Shown here one piece after another: positions 36,224 to 44,552 of a stretch of DNA of 64,000 nt. The stretch spans positions 62,001 through 126,000 of the forward strand of contig JAOABQ010000049.1 in assembly GCA_026418275.1 (NCBI GenBank), in the 5' to 3' direction. The notes under the pieces were generated by a model. The model worked only from the letters and a program-made list of their open reading frames with translations, made no database searches and had not been told where the DNA came from. The position numbers and the translations under genes were made by a program. This stretch comes from Clostridia bacterium (GTDB taxonomy: Bacteria; Bacillota; Clostridia; Acetivibrionales; DSM-2933). Positions within the stretch are counted from its first letter, which is position 1; each line of letters opens with the position of its first letter.

Positions 36224-37489
36224 ATGTTCAAGAAAATCACATTGGAAAATGGATTGAGAGTGGTTTGTGAAAAGATACCCTATGTGAGGTCGGTTTCAAT
36301 TGGCATCTGGGTTGGGACAGGGTCCAGAAATGAAGTGAAGTCGAATAATGGTATTTCACATTTCATTGAACATATGCTTTTTAAAGGTACCGAAAAAAGA
36401 ACTGCTAAGGAAATTGCAGAGAGTATTGATAATGTAGGCGGGCAGCTTAATGCATTTACGGGAAAGGAATGCACTTGTTACTACACTAAGACTTTGGATA
36501 CGCATATTGAGCTTGCTGTGGATGTTTTAGCGGATATGTTTTTTAACTCCAAATTTGCACAAAAAGATATGGAGACGGAACGGAAAGTTATTCTGGAAGA
36601 GATCGGCATGTACCAGGATTCACCTGAAGAGCTGGTGCATGATATTTTATCCGAAACTGTTTGGAATGGAGATTCCCTCGGTTATCCTATTTTAGGTACG
36701 CAAGAGAGTTTAAAGAATATTAATCGGGACACGATTAGAGATTATATGAGCCATAACTATAATCCTGCTAATTCCGTTATATCGGTTGCAGGAAACTATG
36801 ATGAAGAGAAGCTCATTGAAATAATCAAAAAGTACTTTAGCGGATGGAAAATGACCGAGAAAAGAAATGAACTTATTTCTAAAGATGTGGAGTTTAAAGC
36901 GGATGTGAAATTAAGGGAGAAGGATACGGAGCAAGTTCATTTGTGTATTGGATTTGAAGGAATAGAACATGGAAATGATAATTTATATACCCTTCTTGCG
37001 ATCAATAACATCTTTGGAGGAGGGATGAGTTCCCGGCTTTTTCAAAAGATCAGGGAGGAAAAAGGCTTGGTTTATTCCATCTATTCTTATCCATCCTCTT
37101 ACAGGCATGCGGGCTTGTTTACCATATATGCAGGGATGAACCCGGAACATATCGGAAAGGTTATTCAATTAACACTTAAAGAGGTTAAGAATGTTTTAAA
37201 AAAGGGTATTAGCGAGGATGAACTTCAAAAATCCAAAGAACAGCTTAAGGGCAATTTCATACTGGGGTTGGAAAGCACCAGCAGCAGGATGAATAGTATT
37301 GGTAAATCTGAACTTATGCTTGGAAAAATCAACACGCCCGAAGAAGTACTGAAAAAAATCGACCGGATTCATTTGGAAAGTGTGGTCCAAGTAATCGATA
37401 GGGTATTTAATACAAACAAGATGAGTATAACCCTTGTTGGAAACATAAAAAAAGATTTGGATATCAAGCAATTTGTGAAGAATATGTAG
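36224..37489 (+). CDS. M16-family zinc metalloprotease (MlpA/YmxG-like)
   Basis: This 421-residue protein has the inverted zinc motif HFIEH (His46, Glu49, His50) in GISHFIEHMLFKGT. The third ligand Glu lies in ERKVILEEIGMYQDSPEE. The C-terminal half holds the R/Y segment IFGGGMSSRLFQKIREEKGLVYSIYS. In B. subtilis the homologous mlpA (ymxG) lies between pnpA and spoVFA, as here. The gene is full length with GGAGG before ATG. Confidence 0.93.
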   Translation: MFKKITLENGLRVVCEKIPYVRSVSIGIWVGTGSRNEVKSNNGISHFIEHMLFKGTEKRTAKEIAESIDNVGGQLNAFTGKECTCYYTKTLDTHIELAVDVLADMFFNSKFAQKDMETERKVILEEIGMYQDSPEELVHDILSETVWNGDSLGYPILGTQESLKNINRDTIRDYMSHNYNPANSVISVAGNYDEEKLIEIIKKYFSGWKMTEKRNELISKDVEFKADVKLREKDTEQVHLCIGFEGIEHGNDNLYTLLAINNIFGGGMSSRLFQKIREEKGLVYSIYSYPSSYRHAGLFTIYAGMNPEHIGKVIQLTLKEVKNVLKKGISEDELQKSKEQLKGNFILGLESTSSRMNSIGKSELMLGKINTPEEVLKKIDRIHLESVVQVIDRVFNTNKMSITLVGNIKKDLDIKQFVKNM

Positions 37490-37535
37490 TTTTATTTATA
37501 TTTTTTGTATACTTAAGTTTTCAAAATACTTTTTT

Positions 37536-37569
37536 AAAAAGAACTTCCTTGGAAAAGAAGTTCTTTTAT
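37536..37569 (+). terminator. terminator after the M16 protease gene
   Basis: Stem AAAAGAACTTC/GAAGTTCTTTT with a 9-base loop and T-rich tail. Confidence 0.88.
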
Positions 37570-37610
37570 TTTGGGAAAAATACATAAAAAAGTTGGTTTT
37601 TTGTACAAGC

Positions 37611-37638
37611 ACTTTAGAATTAAAAGATACATAATATA
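37611..37638 (+). promoter_or_regulatory. sigma-K promoter of the spoVF (dipicolinate synthase) operon
   Basis: AC (37611-37612), 17 bp, then CATAATATA (37630-37638), an exact match to the sigma-K pattern AC-N16/17-CATANNNTA. In B. subtilis spoVFAB is transcribed in the mother cell by sigma-K. It lies about 78 bp before the TTG start. Confidence 0.75.
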
Positions 37639-37715
37639 TACTAGTCGTCATAAGGTGGTATTGGGGTAAATACAAAGATTATAATCTTATCTGCCTTAAG
37701 AAGGAGTGAATTATT

Positions 37716-38588
37716 TTGGATAAAAGAAGCTACTTAGTCGTTGGAGGAGATATTAGAAGTGTGAAGTTGGCCAATTCATTGATGGCAGATGGCAATGATG
37801 TAAAAATATATGGATTTAATAATGCAGGTTTTGAGTTGGGAATGAAAGAAAGTAAAAAACTTGAAGATGCCATTGACAAGGTTGAAACTGTTATAGGGCC
37901 GCTACCTTTTTCAAATGATAATGAAACATTTAATGCGCCTTTTTGTTCAGAGAAGATTTACATAAACGATGTCTTTAAAATGATGAATAAAAAGCAGCTC
38001 TTAATCGCAGGGCGGATTAGTGAAAAAATATCTCATTTGGCGCAAGTTTATAATGTTTATTCAATTGACCTTTTAGATCGTGAGGAAATGGCTGTTTTAA
38101 ACGCAATTCCAACCGCTGAGGGTGCAATACAAATAGCCATGGAGGAAATGCCCATTACGCTTCATGGAAGCAACACACTCGTCTTAGGGTTTGGAAGGAT
38201 TGGAAAAATACTATCGAAAATGCTTTTGGGAATTGGATCAAATGTATTTGTTGAGGCCAGAAAGTATGCTGATATCGCATGGATAAAAAGCTATGGCTAT
38301 CAATCTGTATACTTGAACGAATTAAAGGATTATGTAGGGAAGATGGATGTAATATTTAATACAATACCGCATGTTGTCTTAGACACTCAAGTTTTGAGAG
38401 ATATAGCAAAGGATTGTTTGATTATTGATTTGGCGTCAAAACCGGGAGGCGTTGATTTTGATAAAGCAAAAGAGTTTGGAATTAAGACGATGTGGGCGTT
38501 GTCATTACCCGGTAAGGTAGCTCCAGTAACGGCTGCGAAGTATATTAAAAGTACCATTTATAATATTATTGAAGAGTTGGGGGTATAA
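37716..38588 (+). CDS. spoVFA: dipicolinate synthase subunit A
   Basis: This 290-residue protein works with SpoVFB to oxidise dihydrodipicolinate-type intermediate to dipicolinic acid, the calcium chelator of the spore core; it acts in the mother cell. Features are an N-terminal Rossmann-like region (SYLVVGGDIRSVKLANSL) and a second NAD(P)-binding motif VLGFGRIGKILSKMLLG in the middle. The conserved LASKPGGVDF and closing WALSLPGKVAPVTAAKYI follow. The start is TTG 37716, with AAGGAG upstream. A sigma-K promoter lies in front, and spoVFB follows after 3 bp. Confidence 0.95.
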   Translation: MDKRSYLVVGGDIRSVKLANSLMADGNDVKIYGFNNAGFELGMKESKKLEDAIDKVETVIGPLPFSNDNETFNAPFCSEKIYINDVFKMMNKKQLLIAGRISEKISHLAQVYNVYSIDLLDREEMAVLNAIPTAEGAIQIAMEEMPITLHGSNTLVLGFGRIGKILSKMLLGIGSNVFVEARKYADIAWIKSYGYQSVYLNELKDYVGKMDVIFNTIPHVVLDTQVLRDIAKDCLIIDLASKPGGVDFDKAKEFGIKTMWALSLPGKVAPVTAAKYIKSTIYNIIEELGV

Positions 38589-38591
38589 ACA

Positions 38592-38912
38592 ATGCTTTTG
38601 AATGGACTGAAAATCGGGTTTGGACTTACGGGATCCTTCTGTACGATAGATAGCATCATGCCTGAAGTGGAGAATTTGGTGAAAGAAGGAGCAGAAGTTT
38701 TTCCCATTATTTCCGAATCTGTAGATAGATTTGATACCAGGTTTGGAACTGCTAAGGATACAAAGGAAAAATTAAAAGCTTTAACAGGAAAAGATCCTAT
38801 ATCAACCATCATTGGGGCAGAGCCGATCGGCCCTAAGGGTTTTTTGGATGCATTGGTTATTGCGCCTTGTACAGGGAATACCCCAATATGGCTAAATGTC
38901 AGAAAATGGTGA
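38592..38912 (+). CDS. spoVFB: 5' part of dipicolinate synthase subunit B, interrupted by a recombinase element
   Basis: The first 93 codons (to TGT at 38868-38870) read as normal SpoVFB: MLLNGLKIGFGLTGSFCTID and ending FLDALVIAPCTGN, the flavoprotein-like start of the family. Just after the core TACAGGGAA the sequence departs into element DNA (TPIWLNVRKW) and stops at 38912, giving a 106-residue truncated product. The remaining 3' half lies at 44554-44853. Joining 38870 to 44554 restores the frame exactly, with a predicted total of 192 residues. Unless rearranged, the cell makes no complete subunit B. Confidence 0.93.
   Translation: MLLNGLKIGFGLTGSFCTIDSIMPEVENLVKEGAEVFPIISESVDRFDTRFGTAKDTKEKLKALTGKDPISTIIGAEPIGPKGFLDALVIAPCTGNTPIWLNVRKW
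38870..38878 (+). other. left attachment core of the spoVFB element
   Basis: TACAGGGAA, identical to 44553-44561. Crossover within it keeps the spoVFB codons ACA GGG AAY in frame. Confidence 0.85.
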
Positions 38913-40401
38913 GGATACCCTTACTAAGAGGGAAACGCAAATCAATGGATTTCAGTTCTTTTTCCTCACTTAAATTTACTTGAGTTATTAGGTCGTGAAG
39001 TATTTTTTTTAGATCCAAAGGATCCATATGTTGGATTATCCCACTAAACCCTTTTAAGTAATTAGAAATGTATTCCTCCTGGATGCCTGCACAGGATGTT
39101 TTATTTTTTCGTGATAGTTCCTTCCTTCGGAATTCTAAAACATCGATTTGTTGTTGAATCTCACTGAGTCTTGCGGTAAACTGCTCCGGTATCAGATTGT
39201 CAGCTTCAAAAAGTTTAAAGTATTTTTCCCGTAATCCATTAAGTTTGGTAAGTTCGTTCTCAATATTGGCCAGACTTTCCAAGATGGGTTTGGTATCTTT
39301 CATAGTTAGTTCCTTTTGTTTTAAGCATATATTTTTAATAATATTCTGATTGGCGACTAATTTCCCAAGTTTTTCAATAACAGCCTGCTCGATTTTTTCA
39401 GAGTTTACCGGGTTTCCTTTACATGATACCGATCCATATCGGTGATAATTTCCACAGATATAATACCGATATTTCTTGGTTTTGCCTTTATTATAGCCAT
39501 ATCGGCTAACCATGGTGTTGTTACACTTTGGACACCTTAATAGACCGGATAGAATAAAATCATTGGGGTTTTTAGGTAGTCTTAAGGAACGGTTTTTGAG
39601 TTTGTTTTGAACAGTTTCAAAGCTTTCCTCTTCAATGATGGGATCGTGGACTCCTTTTACTTCGAAGTAATTTTCTCCTGATTTTACTTGATGCCGTACC
39701 CACCCCTTATAAACCGGATTTGTAAGGACCCTATGGATATAATCCTTTCCGAATAGAGCATTCCTTTTTGTGCGATACCCTTCTTTATTCAAGATATCTG
39801 CAATTTTAAAAGCACCGTTACCCTCTTGGAACAAACGGTATATACGCTGTACAATCTTGGCTTCATGATGGTTTATAGCCAGTTTTTTGTTTAAATTATC
39901 GTATCCAAGAACATGGTTTCCTGTCCAATGCCCTTGCAAAGCTTTTTGGTTAAGCCCGAGTTTTACATTTTCAATCAGGGTGTTTCTCTCAAATTCTGCG
40001 ATAGAGCCAAGGATCTGCAGGGTCATTCTGCCTACCGGATTCGAAGTATCAAACTTTTCTGAATAGCTGATAAATGCAACACTGCTCTGTTCCAATTTAT
40101 CTACCAGTATAAGAAGGTCTTTTAGGTTTCTGGATAAACGACTGATCTTCCATACTAAAACACAATCAAAAAAACCTTTTGAAGCATCTAAAAGTAACTC
40201 ATTGAGTCCGGGACGGGATATAACATTCTTTCCTGAAATCCCAAGGTCCTTATAAATTTTGTAAATATTGATTTGATACAATTTGCAGTACTGGGTGAGG
40301 GTTTCGATTTGTGCGGGAATACTGTATCCTTCCCGGGCTTGTTCTTCTGTCGAAACACGCACATAGATTGCAGCGGTTTGCTGTTTCGGTTTGCTGAACA
40401 T
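38899..40401 (-). CDS. large serine recombinase, SpoIVCA-like
   Basis: This is a 500-residue enzyme. The N-terminal resolvase domain has catalytic Ser17 in IYVRVSTEEQAREGYS and the Arg-containing CVLVWKISRLSRNLKDLL. A recombinase domain follows (about 160-270), then a zinc ribbon (CPKCNNTM...CGNYHRYGSVSCKG) and a coiled coil (about 365-430) of the type that brings attachment sites together. It has the size of SpoIVCA, which excises skin during sporulation. Its stop lies 20 bp from the left core, as expected for the element's own integrase. GAGGTG precedes ATG 40401. It is the candidate for excising this element in the mother cell. Confidence 0.95.
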   Translation of the reverse strand: MFSKPKQQTAAIYVRVSTEEQAREGYSIPAQIETLTQYCKLYQINIYKIYKDLGISGKNVISRPGLNELLLDASKGFFDCVLVWKISRLSRNLKDLLILVDKLEQSSVAFISYSEKFDTSNPVGRMTLQILGSIAEFERNTLIENVKLGLNQKALQGHWTGNHVLGYDNLNKKLAINHHEAKIVQRIYRLFQEGNGAFKIADILNKEGYRTKRNALFGKDYIHRVLTNPVYKGWVRHQVKSGENYFEVKGVHDPIIEEESFETVQNKLKNRSLRLPKNPNDFILSGLLRCPKCNNTMVSRYGYNKGKTKKYRYYICGNYHRYGSVSCKGNPVNSEKIEQAVIEKLGKLVANQNIIKNICLKQKELTMKDTKPILESLANIENELTKLNGLREKYFKLFEADNLIPEQFTARLSEIQQQIDVLEFRRKELSRKNKTSCAGIQEEYISNYLKGFSGIIQHMDPLDLKKILHDLITQVNLSEEKELKSIDLRFPLSKGILTIF

Positions 40402-40434
40402 ATATTAAGGCACCTCGAATAATTTTAAATACCA

Positions 40435-40443
40435 TAATATATG
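40435..40443 (-). promoter_or_regulatory. possible sporulation-sigma -10 before the recombinase
   Basis: On the minus strand the sequence CATATATTA fits the sigma-K -10 pattern CATANNNTA and partly the sigma-E -10. I could not find a clean -35 at the right spacing, so this is only suggestive. Confidence 0.3.
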
Positions 40444-40504
40444 TTTAATAAAAAAGAACTTAATCTATACCTACACTAAAACAATATTTCATTGGTAATT
40501 TTGA

Positions 40505-41056
40505 TTACAAAGACACTAAAAAGTTACTCTTTAACTGGGATAGAGATACTTTACTAAAATAGTTAGACTTTCTTTTTAGACCTTCAAGAGAAAGCTTGAT
40601 TTGGTGAATGGATACCTTGCCTTCACTTAATAAATACTCCTCTTTGATTATATTCTCCGGTATTCCAAGCAACCACAGAAGCGAGGCTATAACAATTCCA
40701 GTTCTATCTTTACCGGATGTACAATGTAAATAGACTGGATATTTAATATCATCACTTGATAGTACGGAGAGAACGGTATTTAACCATTTTCTTACATCGG
40801 GCAATTGAGTATTATATTTTTCTAGACTATTTGCAATTGGAAAATGAAATTGTTTTATGCTTTCGCTTTTTTCTATTGGGTCAGGACTGGATCTTAAATT
40901 AATTACCGTTTGTGGATTCACAGATTGAGATAATAAATCCAAACTTCCAATTCTTCCACCTCTGAAAAGCCTTTTTTCGTGCATGATCTTTTTTCCGGAT
41001 AAATAGTTTACAAATTCACCCACATCTCTTAAATTTACAATAATTTCTGTGTCCAT
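40505..41056 (-). CDS. tyrosine-protein phosphatase family protein
   Basis: This 183-residue protein has the Cys-x5-Arg loop HCTSGKDRTG that forms the phosphocysteine site. NLRDVGEFVNY and RGGRIGSLD lie near the N-terminus and a helical C-terminus follows; together these mark the Y_phosphatase3-type (LipA-like) bacterial phosphatases. Targets may be protein phosphotyrosine or phosphoinositide-type substrates; not determinable here. ATG 41056 has GGAGA about 10 bp upstream. It lies inside the spoVFB element and 100 bp upstream of the recombinase promoter region, in the same direction. Confidence 0.88.
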   Translation of the reverse strand: MDTEIIVNLRDVGEFVNYLSGKKIMHEKRLFRGGRIGSLDLLSQSVNPQTVINLRSSPDPIEKSESIKQFHFPIANSLEKYNTQLPDVRKWLNTVLSVLSSDDIKYPVYLHCTSGKDRTGIVIASLLWLLGIPENIIKEEYLLSEGKVSIHQIKLSLEGLKRKSNYFSKVSLSQLKSNFLVSL

Positions 41057-41172
41057 TAGATTGAATTTCTCCTTATAGTACAACTATAAAAACAACTCTT
41101 AACTTGAATATTCTACATATGATATGATTTCTATAAAAGCAAAAATATTATCATTTGTAAATAAGTCTATAT

Positions 41173-42021
41173 TTATTTACAAATGATATAGGGTACATCT
41201 ATAACATGATATTTGTCCTTGTCCTCGATCCATACTATGTTATGATCCTTCAACTTAGGGAACATGAATTTGTATTCTATATAAGCAATTTTACAATGTA
41301 AGCAATACTTAAGGGATGCTTCAACTTTTGGACGTTCCTCATTAACTTGATAGGTGTTATTTTTTATATACCCAAAAAAACAATCCTTCGATTCAAAATG
41401 CTTTTTTACTTCCTCTATTTCATGGTCTAACATTTCCGGATAAAAGGAATATAATTTCTTTCTCAAAAAGTCATTTTTGCAACGTTTGCAATATTCCCTA
41501 CCTTGTATTGCGACAACTCCACAACCAAGTCCGCCTAAGCAAAAACCAAGGCATTCTAAAGCAAAAGTAAATTTATGAAACCCTATGCCTAGATTGTTTT
41601 GAGAAAGTTTTATTCCAGAGGAATAGGTGGTGACTGTGTAATTCTTAAAAAGAAAATTTAAGTAATTAGCGAAATTGAAAGGAGCCTCATCATACATGAA
41701 GCTGCCGATATGCATACCCCTAAAAGAATGATTTATAATCCCGTTGTCAACATAGGCAGTGATGTAGTCCATCAAATAAATTGCCCAAAACCCAAGGAAT
41801 GCAAAAAAAGTACCCATAATAAAGTATTTTGGCTTTAGTCTTAAACGTTTTAATTTTAAAAATATGTACACACCTGATGCACATAAAGCACCAACCATTA
41901 AGCCACCGGCAGGAATTACTAATCCAGGCCTAAAATCATGTAATGAAAAATCTCCTTGTAAAAATAAAAATTCTAAAAGTACAGCAAAAAATGTAGTAAC
42001 CAATCCGAAAAGTATATACAT
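41173..42021 (-). CDS. membrane protein with cytoplasmic zinc-binding Cys pairs (element cargo)
   Basis: This 282-residue protein has a first helix at about 1-20, then helices at about 32-54, 65-88 and 155-178. A soluble C-terminal third carries CKRCKNDF (about 193-200) and CLHCKIAY (about 245-252), probably one zinc site. GGAGG precedes ATG 42021. I do not recognise the family. It precedes the phosphatase in the same direction and belongs to the cargo of the spoVFB element. Confidence 0.78.
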   Translation of the reverse strand: MYILFGLVTTFFAVLLEFLFLQGDFSLHDFRPGLVIPAGGLMVGALCASGVYIFLKLKRLRLKPKYFIMGTFFAFLGFWAIYLMDYITAYVDNGIINHSFRGMHIGSFMYDEAPFNFANYLNFLFKNYTVTTYSSGIKLSQNNLGIGFHKFTFALECLGFCLGGLGCGVVAIQGREYCKRCKNDFLRKKLYSFYPEMLDHEIEEVKKHFESKDCFFGYIKNNTYQVNEERPKVEASLKYCLHCKIAYIEYKFMFPKLKDHNIVWIEDKDKYHVIDVPYIICK

Positions 42022-42058
42022 ATTACAAATCCTCCAAATTTAAGGAATATCCAATGTT

Positions 42059-42397
42059 TTATAAAAGGCTTAATCCGCATAAAGGACAGATGGATTCATT
42101 TTCTGATATTTCAGTGCCACAGGCGGGGCATTTGTTATAAGGTATTTGTAAGTTGCCAATTTCCTTTAAATTGTCAGGATTTATATAATAAATGCTTTCA
42201 TGCTTAGTATTCATTGGGTCTGTGCTTTCACTTGTTTCATCCATTACTCTATCAGGAGTAGCATTTTGACCTTTCAATATCTCTTTGATTTCCTGCAATT
42301 CTAATAATATATCATTTACCTTAGAACGATTTACAGCACCTTTTATAACAAGGAATAAAATAAGAATGCACATAAATAGCAATATTAAGATTTCCAT
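42059..42397 (-). CDS. small membrane protein with C-terminal zinc ribbon (element cargo)
   Basis: This 112-residue protein has an N-terminal membrane helix (MEILILLFMCILILFLVIKG), then a polar linker. It ends in a zinc ribbon (CPACGTEISENESICPLCGLSLL, written here in part: CPACG and CPLCG). ATG 42397 has a perfect GGAGG; the longer frame to 42472 lacks one. Family not recognised. It sits 37 bp upstream of the 282-residue membrane protein gene. Confidence 0.78.
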   Translation of the reverse strand: MEILILLFMCILILFLVIKGAVNRSKVNDILLELQEIKEILKGQNATPDRVMDETSESTDPMNTKHESIYYINPDNLKEIGNLQIPYNKCPACGTEISENESICPLCGLSLL

Positions 42398-42477
42398 GAT
42401 TATCCTCCTGATAGGCAAATATGGGTAGCCTGTACCCCGAAAAATGTGGGTATTAAAAAAATATTTCCCCAATAAAA

Positions 42478-42699
42478 TTATTGGTTGTTTTTATTTGTGT
42501 CCTCACCTTCTTCACAACTACATGACTTTAAACCGTATATATATGTATATAATGCAATAGGCCCACTCATTATACCCAAAAGTAGCATAATTCCCAAACT
42601 GTCATTCCTCACTTCAAATATAGAACCAATAAGAAAAGCAACAAATGCACCTAAGATAGGCCATGCAAACATATGAAATTGAAAATCCTTTTTACGCAT
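42478..42699 (-). CDS. 73-residue membrane protein (element cargo)
   Basis: Two hydrophobic helices (about 10-27 and 33-55) are followed by a Cys/acidic tail (CSCEEGEDTNKNNQ). GGGAGG precedes the ATG. It is not recognised. It is the first of four minus-strand cargo genes read toward the recombinase. Confidence 0.72.
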   Translation of the reverse strand: MRKKDFQFHMFAWPILGAFVAFLIGSIFEVRNDSLGIMLLLGIMSGPIALYTYIYGLKSCSCEEGEDTNKNNQ

Positions 42700-43020
42700 A
42701 GTAACCTCCCAAAAACGTTTAGCATCAAGGATGACGTAGATTATTATATATCAAACATTCTATAGAGTAAACCAAAATTTGTATCAGTATGATATGCTTT
42801 CCATAATGGCGGAACTTTGAATTTATTTGACATCCGGCACCAATATCTCCCATAGTTTCGACACCCAACACCCATTAAATGTTAGTACTACGTAAAAAAG
42901 GATTTTCGGCTCAAGGGTCTACTCTTCTAACCGGAAATCCTTTTGAGTATATCTTCCTTCCATGGAAAAGGTAATAGGACAATATATCTTTCAAATATAT
43001 TTTAATGGAGGGATGAGGCT
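42700..43020. other. 321-bp non-coding stretch in the element
   Basis: Contains a strong hairpin (42896-42944) and the upstream region of the 42-residue plus-strand gene. No other coding sequence seen. Confidence 0.6.
42896..42944 (-). terminator. hairpin between oppositely oriented cargo genes
   Basis: A 14-bp stem pairs AAAAGGATTTTCGG (42896-42909) with CCGGAAATCCTTTT (42931-42944), including one G-U pair. On the minus strand it is followed by TTTTTT, so it could end transcripts from the 109-residue and lipoprotein genes. Confidence 0.6.
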
Positions 43021-43149
43021 ATGAACGATCTAGATATTTCAACATGCGATATTAACGAAGATGAGATGACGCCTGAACAAAAGATGTATTACAACAACTT
43101 TATAAAGCACTTGCTTGAAGCAATAGAACACGTACATACAAAGACATAG
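43021..43149 (+). CDS. 42-residue acidic protein, only plus-strand gene of the element
   Basis: ATG 43021 follows GGAGGGATGAGG and the frame runs 42 codons to TAG. The product is MNDLDISTCDINEDEMTPEQ at the start and ends IEHVHTKT. It is soluble, acidic at its N-terminus, and its second half looks helical. It is the only gene of the element in this orientation. Serine recombinases of prophage-type elements often need a small directionality protein (SprB of SPbeta is about 58 residues), so it is a candidate, by position and size only. Confidence 0.6.
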   Translation: MNDLDISTCDINEDEMTPEQKMYYNNFIKHLLEAIEHVHTKT

Positions 43150-43217
43150 AGTGCAAAACTCCCATTATCTTAAGAAAATTTCATAATTTTTTTAAGTCAA
43201 TTGTATACAAGCCTACT

Positions 43218-43547
43218 TTATTTAACCTTATTTCTTATTAGGCGTACAATCCCGCCATATATCAGAGCACCCGCAATAGCCGCAGTCAATATTATTGGTA
43301 TGATATTGGCAGCTAAGCTTTCAATATCCAATTTTAAATAAATCAATTGAAACAGTAGAGGAACAAGTGCAAGTATGCCAAAAAGAATTAACAACCAGGG
43401 ATACTTACTCAAGCTGGAAATGGGTCTTGCCACTCTGCCTGTACCTATATAATATCCAGGGTTATATTGATTTTCCTGCCATTCTCTCAAATCTTCAATT
43501 TCCTTTTCGAGTTCATTTTTAATCTGTTTGGGTTTTGTTACGTCCAT
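43218..43547 (-). CDS. 109-residue membrane protein (element cargo)
   Basis: An N-terminal soluble part of about 48 residues begins with a Lys/Glu-rich helix (KQIKNELEKEIEDLREWQ). Two membrane helices follow (about 50-70 and 80-102). GGAGG precedes the ATG. It is not recognised. It lies just downstream of the cargo lipoprotein gene in the same direction. Confidence 0.75.
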   Translation of the reverse strand: MDVTKPKQIKNELEKEIEDLREWQENQYNPGYYIGTGRVARPISSLSKYPWLLILFGILALVPLLFQLIYLKLDIESLAANIIPIILTAAIAGALIYGGIVRLIRNKVK

Positions 43548-43602
43548 AAACTACCTCCAAAAAAATTGCTATTACATTCTATAGGTATATTTTATATTGT
43601 GC

Positions 43603-44403
43603 TTATTCCTGATTTGGGGCAGATCCCATTTTATAAAATTTTGTTTTCCCATTCTTAATGGTTTTAAATAGAGTACCACTACCATCGTCTTCTGAATCAA
43701 AAGTAAAGGTCAACGTTTTGAAAGGTTTTACTTCTGACGCTATAACCTGCCCACCTACAATTTGATTACCCGTGATTGTAGACGGAGATGATTCTAAATG
43801 GCCACCTTGTAAAGTTTTTTCCTTTTTAATAATAATATGTAATTGGTTGTCAGAGATAGACCATGTACCTGTGTATCCTATTTTTCTATTTTCCCCGTCA
43901 GCTTGACTGATGTCAAATTTGAAGGTTTTATCTTCATAAAAGTTATATCTGTCCCCATATCCTGCAGCCATGTGGGGAGTAGCATGCCAAAGCCCAACGA
44001 CATCCGATTCCAAGTTTGAGTTATTATTTTGAGTGATGGGTTTTAAAGTATCCGATGTAAATTCACCTGTATATGGATTTACATAATAAAATTCTTTGGC
44101 TGTTGTTGTATCATTATTTCTCACTGCTATTACATAATCACCATTTTCATCTTCATTGGAAAAAGATGCTGTAACATTGGTATACTTTTTTGATGCATCC
44201 TCTTGTACAATACTTTCAGCTTTTTCTATTGTTATTTTTTCGCTTTTTGTTTTATCCTTTTTATCATCAATTTTATTATTTGGTTCCTGTGTGATTTTGC
44301 TTTTCAAATTATTATCCTGCTGGTTTTGCAAATTGTTTCCACACCCTGCCAATATCAGTGATCCGCCTATGATAAGAACAAAGATGCTTTGTTTTATTTT
44401 CAT
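43603..44403 (-). CDS. lipoprotein with PepSY-like and beta-sandwich regions (element cargo)
   Basis: This 266-residue protein has a lipoprotein signal (MKIKQSIFVLIIGGSLILAGC, Cys21). A charged linker follows, then a PepSY-like segment (IEKAESIVQEDASKKY...EFYYVNPYTGEF). The C-terminal beta-rich domain (about 130-266, GLWHATPHMAAGYGDRYNFYEDKTF...) resembles small lipocalin-like lipoprotein domains. ATG 44403 has GGAGG upstream; the frame is open from 44457. Its function is unknown. It is the cargo gene nearest the right end of the spoVFB element. Confidence 0.8.
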   Translation of the reverse strand: MKIKQSIFVLIIGGSLILAGCGNNLQNQQDNNLKSKITQEPNNKIDDKKDKTKSEKITIEKAESIVQEDASKKYTNVTASFSNEDENGDYVIAVRNNDTTTAKEFYYVNPYTGEFTSDTLKPITQNNNSNLESDVVGLWHATPHMAAGYGDRYNFYEDKTFKFDISQADGENRKIGYTGTWSISDNQLHIIIKKEKTLQGGHLESSPSTITGNQIVGGQVIASEVKPFKTLTFTFDSEDDGSGTLFKTIKNGKTKFYKMGSAPNQE

Positions 44404-44552
44404 ATCTAAACTACCTCCATTAGTACTATTATCACTAATCATGTTAACATATTCCAAAGAATAACAAAAGCCTTTATGCGTATGAAGACATAAAATTAAG
44501 TTTATAATTTTTTAGATGCATTAATATATTTTTGCAACAAAGGGGGATTACC

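Noticed and set aside
38592-38912. spoVFB as a simple pseudogene
   Set aside because: Both halves are intact and rejoin in frame at an identical 9-bp repeat, which points to a regulated insertion rather than decay.
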